21,869 nucleotides of DNA from Gemmatimonadota bacterium (lineage in GTDB: Bacteria > JBHIER01 > G020348925): contig CP070758.1 in NCBI GenBank assembly GCA_020348925.1, forward strand, positions 3,421,911-3,443,779. Reading direction: 5' to 3'. Positions 16,501 through 21,869 of this stretch are shown in pieces. Within the stretch, counting starts at the first letter, position 1. Each line of letters opens with the position of its first letter. The notes under the pieces are model-generated. The model did not search any database, had not been told where the DNA came from, and was given only the letters and a program-made list of their open reading frames with translations. The position numbers and the translations under genes were made by a program.

Positions 16501-17007
16501 TCATTCAATAATCACTAAAACGCTCTCTTTTTCAACCGTATCGCCTTTTTGGACGCGCACTTCTTTGACCACACCGTCAACTGGAGATTTCAATTCATTT
16601 TCCATTTTCATCGCTTCAACGATAACGAGCCCGGAACCCTTCGTGACCGCATCACCCGCATGCACCTCGACCTCGACGACCATTCCCGGCATAGGCGCTT
16701 TCACTACTTCGGCGCCTGAGCTCGACACTTTTTCAGGGATGACTCCTTTCAGCTGCTGCTCTCGTTCACTCCGAACCAAGACCGGGTACTCGTGTCCATG
16801 GATATGAACATGATAGATGCCACTCTGTTCTTCAATAATCAGCTGATAGGAGACATTATCGAGAAGCAGTGAATAATCGATTTCTTCCGCCAGCTTGATA
16901 AAATCGACGTTCAACGTTTTTCCATTCATATGGACAGACAGATGACGACCCGTTTCCTCAATATCGATCTCGAACCTTCGATCGTCGAGCGTTGCAGTAT
17001 ATTTCAA
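16501..17007 (-). CDS. Biotin carboxyl carrier protein of the acyl-CoA carboxylase
   Basis: 168 residues from a TTG start (17007), supported by AAAGGA about eight bases upstream; no usable ATG lies before the biotinyl domain. The C-terminal half is a typical biotinyl domain: [33 protein letters not shown] and the biotin-accepting Lys134 in EAMKMEN. Residues 1-90 are beta-rich ([20 protein letters not shown]) and resemble the linker (BT-like) region that joins the biotin carboxylase to the carboxyltransferase in propionyl-CoA carboxylase-type enzymes. In many aerobes this piece is fused to the biotin carboxylase; here it is a separate gene. The stop is four bases before the mutase ATG. Confidence 0.93.
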   Translation of the reverse strand: MKYTATLDDRRFEIDIEETGRHLSVHMNGKTLNVDFIKLAEEIDYSLLLDNVSYQLIIEEQSGIYHVHIHGHEYPVLVRSEREQQLKGVIPEKVSSSGAEVVKAPMPGMVVEVEVHAGDAVTKGSGLVIVEAMKMENELKSPVDGVVKEVRVQKGDTVEKESVLVIIE

Positions 17008-17177
17008 GGGTATTTCCTTTCACTTCGTCCCAGGCGGTTTCACGGATGATGGATCATCTGCTGCCAACCACCTCAGTGCTCGATCCATACATAATCGAAC
17101 AGCCTTCTCTTCGCAAGCAAAACAAATTCTGGGATGATGAATTGTCGTCACGGAGCGTAGCGTCTTCTTTGTCGCAC

Positions 17178-18689
17178 TCAGATCCCTCGACGCAATCCCA
17201 GTCTTCTTCCCTCCATTTTCCAGGGACTCGAGATCTCTCCTTGTGCCGCACCCTTCTCACGCATGGAGCTTTTCTGTGCTCGGTGGGCAGCGAGTGCTGC
17301 GGCCAGCGCGGCAATTTCGCACTCATCTCCATCGCGGCCGCTGGGTCCGTGTTCCAGTTCTTTTTCAATAAAATGTGTGTCGAAGGTGCCCCTGACGAAG
17401 CGCTCGTTCTCCATCACTTTGAGACAGAACGGGATCGTGGTTTTAATTCCAGTAATCATGTATTCCCTCAACGCTCGCTTCATGCGCGCAATGGACTCGG
17501 TACGATCCTTTCCCCAGACGACCAGCTTGGATATGAGGGGATCATAGTAGAGGGACACTGAGCACCCCTCATACATGCCGCCGTCGTCGCGAATGCCTGG
17601 TCCACTGGGCTTGATGAGGTGCTGAATTGTGCCTGTCGACGGATAAAAATTGTTGTCCGGGTCCTCAGCGTAAATTCGGCATTCAATTGCCGAGCCGCGT
17701 ATGGTGAGCTCTTCCTGCGTTCGATGCAATTGTTCACCGGCAGCAATACGTATCTGTTCTTTGACGAGATCGAGCTGCGTTACGAGCTCTGTAACAGGAT
17801 GTTCAACTTGAAGTCGCGTATTCATCTCCAGAAAATAGAATTTTTTCTTTTTATCGAGGAGGAATTCCACTGTGCCGGCGTTCGTATACCGTGCGGCCTG
17901 TGCCGCACTTACTGCTGCCGCACCCATTTTTTGACGCAGATTCTCATCCAATGCCGTTGAAGGGGACTCTTCAATCACCTTTTGATGGCGTCTCTGAATG
18001 GAACACTCACGCTCCCCAAGATGAATGACATGACCATGGGCATCGGCTAAAATCTGAAACTCGATATGCCTCGGTTCCTGCACGTATCTCTCGATAAAAA
18101 TTCTGTCGTCCCCGAAGGCGGATCCGGCCTCAGAGCGCGCACCCCTGAGGGCGCTGGTCAATTCATCTGCATGATGAACGATCCGCATGCCCTTACCACC
18201 ACCACCGAGGGCGGCCTTTATCATGATCGGATAGCCGATGTTCTCGGCTATCTCTCGGGCTCTGGTTGGATTATCAACAGTTGCTTCTGTTCCAGGAATG
18301 ACCGGCACTCCGACTTTGATCATCATTTGACGGGCTATGGTCTTGTCACCCATGGCCTTCAAAGCTTGATGCGAAGGGCCAATGAAGACAATGCTTGCAG
18401 ACTCACATGCCTGGGCAAACGTATCGTTCTCCGCCAAAAAGCCATAGCCCGGATGGATCGCCTCAGCATTCGCTTCCTTGGCGACATCAAGAATGCGGTC
18501 AATTCGAAGGTAGCTTTCCCGGGCAGGAGCAGGACCTATGAGATACGCCTCATCGGCAAAGCGGACGTGAAGAGCGTCTCTATCGATCTCCGAATACACG
18601 GCCACGGCACGAATCCCCATCTCCTTGCAGGCTCGTATGATGCGGACCGCGATCTCCCCACGATTGGCAATGAGAATTTTTGAAAACAT
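17178..18689 (-). CDS. accC: Biotin carboxylase subunit of propionyl-CoA carboxylase-type enzyme
   Basis: 503 residues from ATG 18689; the ribosome site is weak. The ATP-grasp biotin carboxylase is complete and keeps near E. coli AccC numbering: Lys116, Lys158, the glycine loop GGGGKGM (162-168), Lys238 (RRHQKVIEE), Glu288, Asn290, Arg292 and Glu296 in FLEMNTRLQVEHPVTE. It uses ATP and bicarbonate to carboxylate biotin on the carrier. About 50 extra C-terminal residues end in SPWKMEGRRLGLRRGI, a tail typical of unfused acyl-CoA carboxylase subunits, so this is the natural end rather than a truncated fusion. The 170 bases between its stop and the carrier gene contain no gene I can support. The subunit may also serve acetyl-CoA carboxylase; the context favours propionyl-CoA. 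Confidence 0.96.
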   Translation of the reverse strand: MFSKILIANRGEIAVRIIRACKEMGIRAVAVYSEIDRDALHVRFADEAYLIGPAPARESYLRIDRILDVAKEANAEAIHPGYGFLAENDTFAQACESASIVFIGPSHQALKAMGDKTIARQMMIKVGVPVIPGTEATVDNPTRAREIAENIGYPIMIKAALGGGGKGMRIVHHADELTSALRGARSEAGSAFGDDRIFIERYVQEPRHIEFQILADAHGHVIHLGERECSIQRRHQKVIEESPSTALDENLRQKMGAAAVSAAQAARYTNAGTVEFLLDKKKKFYFLEMNTRLQVEHPVTELVTQLDLVKEQIRIAAGEQLHRTQEELTIRGSAIECRIYAEDPDNNFYPSTGTIQHLIKPSGPGIRDDGGMYEGCSVSLYYDPLISKLVVWGKDRTESIARMKRALREYMITGIKTTIPFCLKVMENERFVRGTFDTHFIEKELEHGPSGRDGDECEIAALAAALAAHRAQKSSMREKGAAQGEISSPWKMEGRRLGLRRGI

Positions 18690-18731
18690 GATCTTTATAG
18701 GAAAGAGACTTTTTAATAAATTACTTTCAAT

Positions 18732-18754
18732 AAAAAATAGAACTCTTTGTTCTA
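18732..18754 (-). terminator. Weak terminator or attenuator between carboxyltransferase and biotin carboxylase genes
   Basis: On the minus strand TAGAAC (18754-18749) pairs with GTTCTA (18743-18738) around a five-base loop, followed by TTTTTT (18737-18732). The first bases are the TAG stop of the carboxyltransferase. The 6-bp stem is AT-rich, so only partial termination is expected; it could lower biotin carboxylase output relative to the carboxyltransferase. Confidence 0.4.
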
Positions 18755-20302
18755 CAACGGTATATTACCATGTTTCTTTTGTGGGTTGGAATCTCGCTTG
18801 TTGGACAGCATATCCAAAGCCTGAATGAGCCTCGGTCGGGTTTCCTGGGGTTCAATGACATCGTCAATATATCCCCTGGCCGCTGCAATGTAGGGGTTGG
18901 CAAATTTCTCGCGGTACTCCTGAATGAGTCGAGCCCTTTCGGCCTCGGGGTCTTTGGCTGCTGCGATCTCTTTGCGAAAGATAATATTCACGGCTCCGTC
19001 CGGTCCCATGACGGCTATTTCCGCCGTGGGCCAGGCATAACTGATATCGCCTCTGATGTGTCTCGAGTTGAGCACGTCGTAGGCTCCACCGTACGCCTTT
19101 CGAGTGATGACCGTAATACGGGGGACGGTGGCCTCACAATAGGCATACAACAGCTTTGCCCCGCTGCGGATGATGCCCCCGTGCTCCTGGGCCACACCGG
19201 GCAGGAATCCAGGCACATCCTCAAAGGTGATGATGGGGATGTTGAAACAGTCGCAGAACCGAATGAAACGGGCACCCTTTATGGACGAGTCAATGTCCAG
19301 AACGCCGGCAAGAACGGCCGGCTGCTGGGCGATGATGCCGATCGAATGGCCGGCCAGCCTGGCAAAGCCGACAATGATGTTCTGAGCCCAGTGCTCGTGT
19401 ACTTCGAAGAAATCGTTGTCGTCCACGATCCGTCTGATCACTTCTTTCATATCGTACGGTTTGTTTGGATTCTCGGGAACGATGGTGTTGAGGTTTTCAT
19501 CCATCCGCTCGGGAGGATCATCGGTCGGCAGAAACGGTGGATCCTCCATATTGTTTTGCGGAATAAAACTCAGCAATCTGCGAATTAAAGCAATACAATC
19601 CTTTTCATCCTCCGCCGCAAAGTGGGCCACGCCACTTTTTGTATTGTGCGTCATGGCCCCGCCGAGTTCTTCGAAGGACACCTCCTCGCGGGTCACCGCT
19701 TTGATCACGTCCGGGCCGGTGATGAACATGTGGCTCGTATTCTTCGTCATAATGACGAAATCGGTGATCGCCGGTGAGTACACCGCTCCTCCGGCGCATG
19801 GACCCATGATGGCTGAGATTTGCGGAACCACGCCTGAGGCGAGTGTATTCCGCAAGAAGATGTAGGCATAACCGGCCAAGGAGACGACACCCTCCTGGAT
19901 ACGGGCTCCGCCGGAATCATTGAGGCCGATGACGGGGGCGCCGTTTTTCATGGCCATATCCATGATCTTGCACACCTTTTCGGCATGGACCTCGGACAGG
20001 CTTCCGCCGAAAACGGTGAAATCTTGCGAGAAAACGTAAACCAGGCGGCCGCTGATATATCCCCACCCAGTGACAACGCTATCGCCCAATATTTTTTGTT
20101 TATCAATGCCGAAATCTGTGGCTCGGTGGGTGACGAACACGTCCAACTCATGAAAGCTTCCTTCGTCCAGAAGCAGTTCGATTCGCTCTCTCGCTGTCAT
20201 TTTCCCCTTGGCGTGTTGCGCATCTATCCGCTTTTTCCCACCTCCGCGTTTGGCCTCTTCTTTAAGCTTGCTCAGTTGTTCAATCCGATCACTGTGATTC
20301 AT
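18752..20302 (-). CDS. pccB: Acyl-CoA (propionyl-CoA) carboxylase, carboxyltransferase subunit
   Basis: 516 residues from ATG 20302, with AAGGAT at a good distance. Two crotonase-like halves are visible. The N-half has [48 protein letters not shown] and [16 protein letters not shown]. The C-half has [38 protein letters not shown] and [14 protein letters not shown]. It ends KKHGNIPL, the common ending of PccB/MmdA carboxyltransferases. The Asp in GGAYD is typical of propionyl- rather than acetyl-specific enzymes. It moves CO2 from carboxybiotin to propionyl-CoA, giving (S)-methylmalonyl-CoA. A sodium-pumping methylmalonyl-CoA decarboxylase would use a similar subunit, but its membrane subunits are absent here and a biotin carboxylase is present. 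The start overlaps the end of coaE by 14 bases. Confidence 0.95.
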   Translation of the reverse strand: MNHSDRIEQLSKLKEEAKRGGGKKRIDAQHAKGKMTARERIELLLDEGSFHELDVFVTHRATDFGIDKQKILGDSVVTGWGYISGRLVYVFSQDFTVFGGSLSEVHAEKVCKIMDMAMKNGAPVIGLNDSGGARIQEGVVSLAGYAYIFLRNTLASGVVPQISAIMGPCAGGAVYSPAITDFVIMTKNTSHMFITGPDVIKAVTREEVSFEELGGAMTHNTKSGVAHFAAEDEKDCIALIRRLLSFIPQNNMEDPPFLPTDDPPERMDENLNTIVPENPNKPYDMKEVIRRIVDDNDFFEVHEHWAQNIIVGFARLAGHSIGIIAQQPAVLAGVLDIDSSIKGARFIRFCDCFNIPIITFEDVPGFLPGVAQEHGGIIRSGAKLLYAYCEATVPRITVITRKAYGGAYDVLNSRHIRGDISYAWPTAEIAVMGPDGAVNIIFRKEIAAAKDPEAERARLIQEYREKFANPYIAAARGYIDDVIEPQETRPRLIQALDMLSNKRDSNPQKKHGNIPL

Positions 20303-20939
20303 GCAATATCCTTTTTGGTTCAGGATTTTTGATTTTTAGTTTTAAAGTTTTAATCTTTTCCCACACTTCTTTGGCCTTTTCTTCTAACTCTTGCACTGTG
20401 GCGTTGTTTGTAATAAGAAAATCGGCTTTCGTCCTTTTCTCCTTAAAATGAGATTGCGCTTGGATTCTGTCCTGGGCTTCCTTTCGAGTCAATCCTGCAG
20501 TTTGTATGAGCCGTTCCGTTTGTTTTTCCTCTGTCGTCTCCACAACAAGAAGGACATCCAGGAGTGAATGAAGGTCCCACTCCAAAAGAAGGGCAGCGTC
20601 GATGACGACCACAGCTTCCCGATTTTCTCCGAGCCGCTCTCGAACATTTTGTGTGAGCTCGGACAGCAGGGTGGGGTGGACGATGGCATTGAGTTTCCTG
20701 CGAGCGTTTTCATTATGAAAAACGATGTGCCCCAATCGTCTTCTGTCGAGGGTTCCGTCGTCATGAAAAATGCCGTCTCCAAAAACTTTTGACAACTCTT
20801 TCAGAAGAGCGGGATTTTTTTCGACCACCTCTTTTCCGATCTCATCCGCATCGACAATATGAGCGCCCCATTTTTCAAAGAACTTACAGACGGTTGTTTT
20901 TCCGCTGGCGATCCCGCCCCCAACACCGATGACAGGCAT
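20289..20939 (-). CDS. coaE: Dephospho-CoA kinase
   Basis: 216 residues from ATG 20939. The P-loop is [10 protein letters not shown] (7-16), where most family members read [18 protein letters not shown] follows, then the LID-region [41 protein letters not shown] and [27 protein letters not shown]-type motifs that define CoaE. A short Lys-rich tail ([19 protein letters not shown]) ends the protein. It phosphorylates dephospho-CoA, the last step of CoA synthesis, in the cytoplasm. Its last 14 bases overlap the start of pccB, so CoA supply and CoA-ester carboxylation are translated from one message. It is the first gene of the minus-strand unit; I could not identify its promoter with confidence. 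Confidence 0.95.
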   Translation of the reverse strand: MPVIGVGGGIASGKTTVCKFFEKWGAHIVDADEIGKEVVEKNPALLKELSKVFGDGIFHDDGTLDRRRLGHIVFHNENARRKLNAIVHPTLLSELTQNVRERLGENREAVVVIDAALLLEWDLHSLLDVLLVVETTEEKQTERLIQTAGLTRKEAQDRIQAQSHFKEKRTKADFLITNNATVQELEEKAKEVWEKIKTLKLKIKNPEPKRILHESQ

Positions 20940-21068
20940 ATCTCTCGATTACATTAATATGGTTGTAAGATCTTTTGTCATAATCTTCTTGGTACCTGCA
21001 ACAGAGAGTTCAACAAACACAAAGTACGACTAAATCTATGAAAAACTGAAGCTGTTTTCAAGTGAAAT

Positions 21069-21128
21069 GAAGATTTTAAAATGTTTCAAGTTTCAGATTT
21101 TTAACTCATCTGAAAAAGAAAAATCTTC
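21069..21128. repeat. Nested inverted repeat
   Basis: Outer arms GAAGATTTT (21069-21077) and AAAATCTTC (21120-21128) are perfect complements. Inside them TTTCAGAT (21091-21098) and ATCTGAAA (21108-21115) are perfect complements around a nine-base loop. The internal loop is asymmetric (13 and 4 bases). This could be a structured RNA or a protein-binding site; no promoter facing it was identified. Confidence 0.45.
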
Positions 21129-21191
21129 GTAAATATCTCTCAATTTCATGTTGCATTTATACTACTTTGTTACGCCTTCGACTGTCGCATA

Positions 21192-21200
21192 TTATCCACA
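21192..21200 (+). promoter_or_regulatory. DnaA-box-like 9-mer
   Basis: TTATCCACA is identical to the high-affinity DnaA box. It is followed within a few bases by an extremely AT-rich tract (about 21201-21235). Only one perfect copy was noticed, so an origin is not established. Confidence 0.35.
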
Positions 21201-21277
21201 GTTAAAAAATTTTATAATTTTGCAAATTTTTTCATCCCCAAATAAAAAGTGAACTTAGGTATGCTACTATGGATTCC

Positions 21278-21305
21278 TTGAAAAATGGTACACAGTTTGC
21301 ATAAT
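21278..21305 (+). promoter_or_regulatory. Candidate promoter of the FG-GAP gene
   Basis: TTGAAA (21278-21283), 16-base spacer, CATAAT (21300-21305). The start point would be near 21312, the first base of the hairpin at 21312-21348, giving a leader of about 208 bases. Confidence 0.45.
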
Positions 21306-21311
21306 TCAGAA

Positions 21312-21348
21312 TTTGAATCGGTTAGTCTCTTCCTCATAACCGATCAAA
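21312..21348 (+). promoter_or_regulatory. 5'-leader hairpin with pyrimidine-rich loop
   Basis: TTTGAATCGGTTA (21312-21324) pairs with TAACCGATCAAA (21337-21348) over 12 bp with a single bulged A. The 12-base loop is GTCTCTTCCTCA. No T-run follows, so it is not a terminator. It lies at the predicted 5' end of the message and just before a strong ribosome site, a position suited to protecting the RNA end or controlling translation. Confidence 0.5.
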
Positions 21349-21368
21349 CTTGAAGAAAGGAGGTGATT

Positions 21369-21428
21369 GTGACCCAAGGCAATTTGTTAAGAACCATAAA
21401 ATCTTTCAAGGAGGTGAACGATGCATAA
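21369..21428 (+). CDS. Possible 19-residue leader peptide ORF
   Basis: GTG start five bases after AGGAGG, within AGAAAGGAGGTGAT (21354-21367), which is complementary to the typical 3' end of 16S rRNA over its full 14 bases. The peptide is VTQGNLLRTIKSFKEVNDA (first residue Met if translated). Its TAA overlaps the start of the next tiny ORF. No family is recognised; the ribosome site is much stronger than those of most real genes in the window. Confidence 0.3.
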   Translation: MTQGNLLRTIKSFKEVNDA

Positions 21429-21444
21429 TCTATCGCAATTGTAG
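21421..21444 (+). CDS. Possible 7-residue leader peptide ORF
   Basis: ATG 21421 follows a second strong ribosome site, AAGGAGGTGA (21408-21417), an exact repeat of ten bases from the first. The peptide is MHNLSQL. The start lies inside the end of the 19-residue ORF, so the two would be coupled. Confidence 0.25.
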   Translation: MHNLSQL

Positions 21445-21481
21445 ATAAGGATTACAGTTTTTTTGAAATAGCACCTTGAAA

Positions 21482-21523
21482 ATGAAGTCAAAATCCTTTT
21501 TAAAAGCGGAGGAATTACAATGA
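21482..21523 (+). CDS. Possible 13-residue ORF overlapping the FG-GAP start (ATGA)
   Basis: ATG 21482 opens MKSKSFLKAEELQ and ends at TGA 21521-21523, sharing ATGA with the main gene start at 21520. It has no clear ribosome site of its own, so it may be chance; the main gene has its own GGAGGA site inside it. Confidence 0.15.
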   Translation: MKSKSFLKAEELQ

Positions 21524-21869
21524 AGTGGAAAAAAATGGGTTCTCATTTGGATTTCATATTGACAGTTTCTGTTGTATTGTTTAGTTTCACAATCTTCACA
21601 CAAAACATCGAGGTTTTCTCACAGTCCTTAGATTTAGAGGGAGCGGGTTATATTTCCTACCAAGCCGTGATGGTGGCTGATGTGGATAATGATGGGCAGG
21701 ATGAGCTCCTTGTTGCGACATCGCAGGGATTTGAGGGATTGCCACCGCCGACCACAGGAGGTGGTGTGATCATCTACGAATATACGACTTCTCCACGGGG
21801 GATCACGTATATGCCTGTCTGGTCAACCACGTTTCCTGGCGAAGCATATGAAGTTGCTTTCGATGTTGG
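21520..21869 (+). CDS. Secreted FG-GAP/VCBS-repeat protein (partial, 5' end)
   Basis: ATG 21520 follows GGAGGA and the frame stays open to the window end (116 complete codons). The N-terminus has a charged start (MKWKKMG) and a hydrophobic stretch (FILTVSVVLFSFTIF), a signal peptide probably cleaved near residues 28-36. The mature part has an FG-GAP/VCBS repeat with the calcium-binding pattern VADVDNDGQDELLVATSQG, followed by a glycine-rich turn (TTGGGVIIYEY). Such proteins form beta-propellers outside the cell and are abundant in FCB-type uncultured bacteria; the role is unknown. It is preceded by an unusual leader with tiny ORFs. Confidence 0.75.
   Translation, partial: MKWKKMGSHLDFILTVSVVLFSFTIFTQNIEVFSQSLDLEGAGYISYQAVMVADVDNDGQDELLVATSQGFEGLPPPTTGGGVIIYEYTTSPRGITYMPVWSTTFPGEAYEVAFDV

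Larger units (their letters stand above)
20940..21311. other. AT-rich divergent intergenic region
   Basis: About 370 bases without a supportable protein gene between coaE (minus) and the leader of the FG-GAP gene (plus). Base composition is far more AT-rich than in the genes. It holds the nested inverted repeat, the DnaA-type 9-mer and the candidate promoter listed separately. I found no tRNA-like structure or riboswitch I recognise. Confidence 0.6.

Noticed and set aside
17008-17177. Frameshifted continuation of biotin carboxylase into the biotin carrier
   Set aside because: The biotin carboxylase ends with the natural SPWK-type tail and the carrier has its own start and ribosome site. No residual coding similarity was seen in the spacer, so this looks like two genes rather than a broken fusion.
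18752-20302. Sodium-pumping methylmalonyl-CoA decarboxylase alpha subunit
   Set aside because: The carboxyltransferase fold is shared, but the membrane beta subunit and small delta/epsilon subunits are absent and an ATP-dependent biotin carboxylase sits in the same unit.
21354-21367. Fragment of an antisense 16S rRNA 3' end
   Set aside because: The match is limited to the ribosome-binding complement and nothing around it resembles rRNA. A strong Shine-Dalgarno sequence with a correctly spaced start codon explains it better.

Overview
The window looks like a chromosomal segment of a Gram-negative bacterium from an uncultured lineage in or near the FCB group (Bacteroidota, Calditrichota, KSB1, Zixibacteria and relatives). 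Supporting signs are an outer-membrane lipoprotein LpoB, a PorV/PorQ-type outer-membrane protein, a Minf_1886-family protein, a secreted FG-GAP/VCBS protein, and an SMC whose N-terminal head reads AYSVIELSMVDDIL, the variant I associate with FCB SMCs. The phylum is an inference; no rRNA or tRNA gene is visible. There is no insertion sequence, CRISPR array or prophage.

Layout, left half. The end of an unidentified membrane protein (2-166) is followed by a near-consensus promoter and a two-gene cell-envelope unit: lpoB (413-1009) and a COG3014-like lipoprotein (1017-2426). Next comes a large secreted protein (2614-5505) combining a zinc-peptidase head, a TolB-like propeller and a probable outer-membrane barrel. 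It is joined by a tiny ATGA-overlapping ORF to the biotin transporter bioY (5661-6245). A convergent PorV/PorQ-type gene (6316-7317, minus) shares a divergent promoter region with smc (7582-11145). smc ends at a clean intrinsic terminator and is followed by ftsY (11254-12177), which ends at a second strong hairpin.

Layout, right half. From 12299 to 20939 all genes are on the minus strand. In transcription order they are coaE, the carboxyltransferase of propionyl-CoA carboxylase, its biotin carboxylase, its separate biotin carrier, the large subunit of methylmalonyl-CoA mutase, methylmalonyl-CoA epimerase, then a receiver-GAF-GGDEF diguanylate cyclase and a Minf_1886-family gene. The middle five form a near-complete propionyl-CoA to succinyl-CoA route: carboxylation, epimerisation and B12-dependent rearrangement. 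The B12-binding small subunit of the mutase is not in the window. BioY would supply biotin for the carrier, and CoaE makes the CoA that the whole route runs on.

Right edge. A 580-base AT-rich region (20940-21519) separates coaE from a divergent secreted FG-GAP protein cut by the window end. It holds a nested inverted repeat, a perfect DnaA-box 9-mer next to a very AT-rich tract, and a predicted promoter. That promoter's transcript would begin with a 12-bp hairpin and then carry three tiny ORFs in series, two of them with almost perfect Shine-Dalgarno sequences. This leader is the most unusual structure I can see here; whether it is functional is untested.
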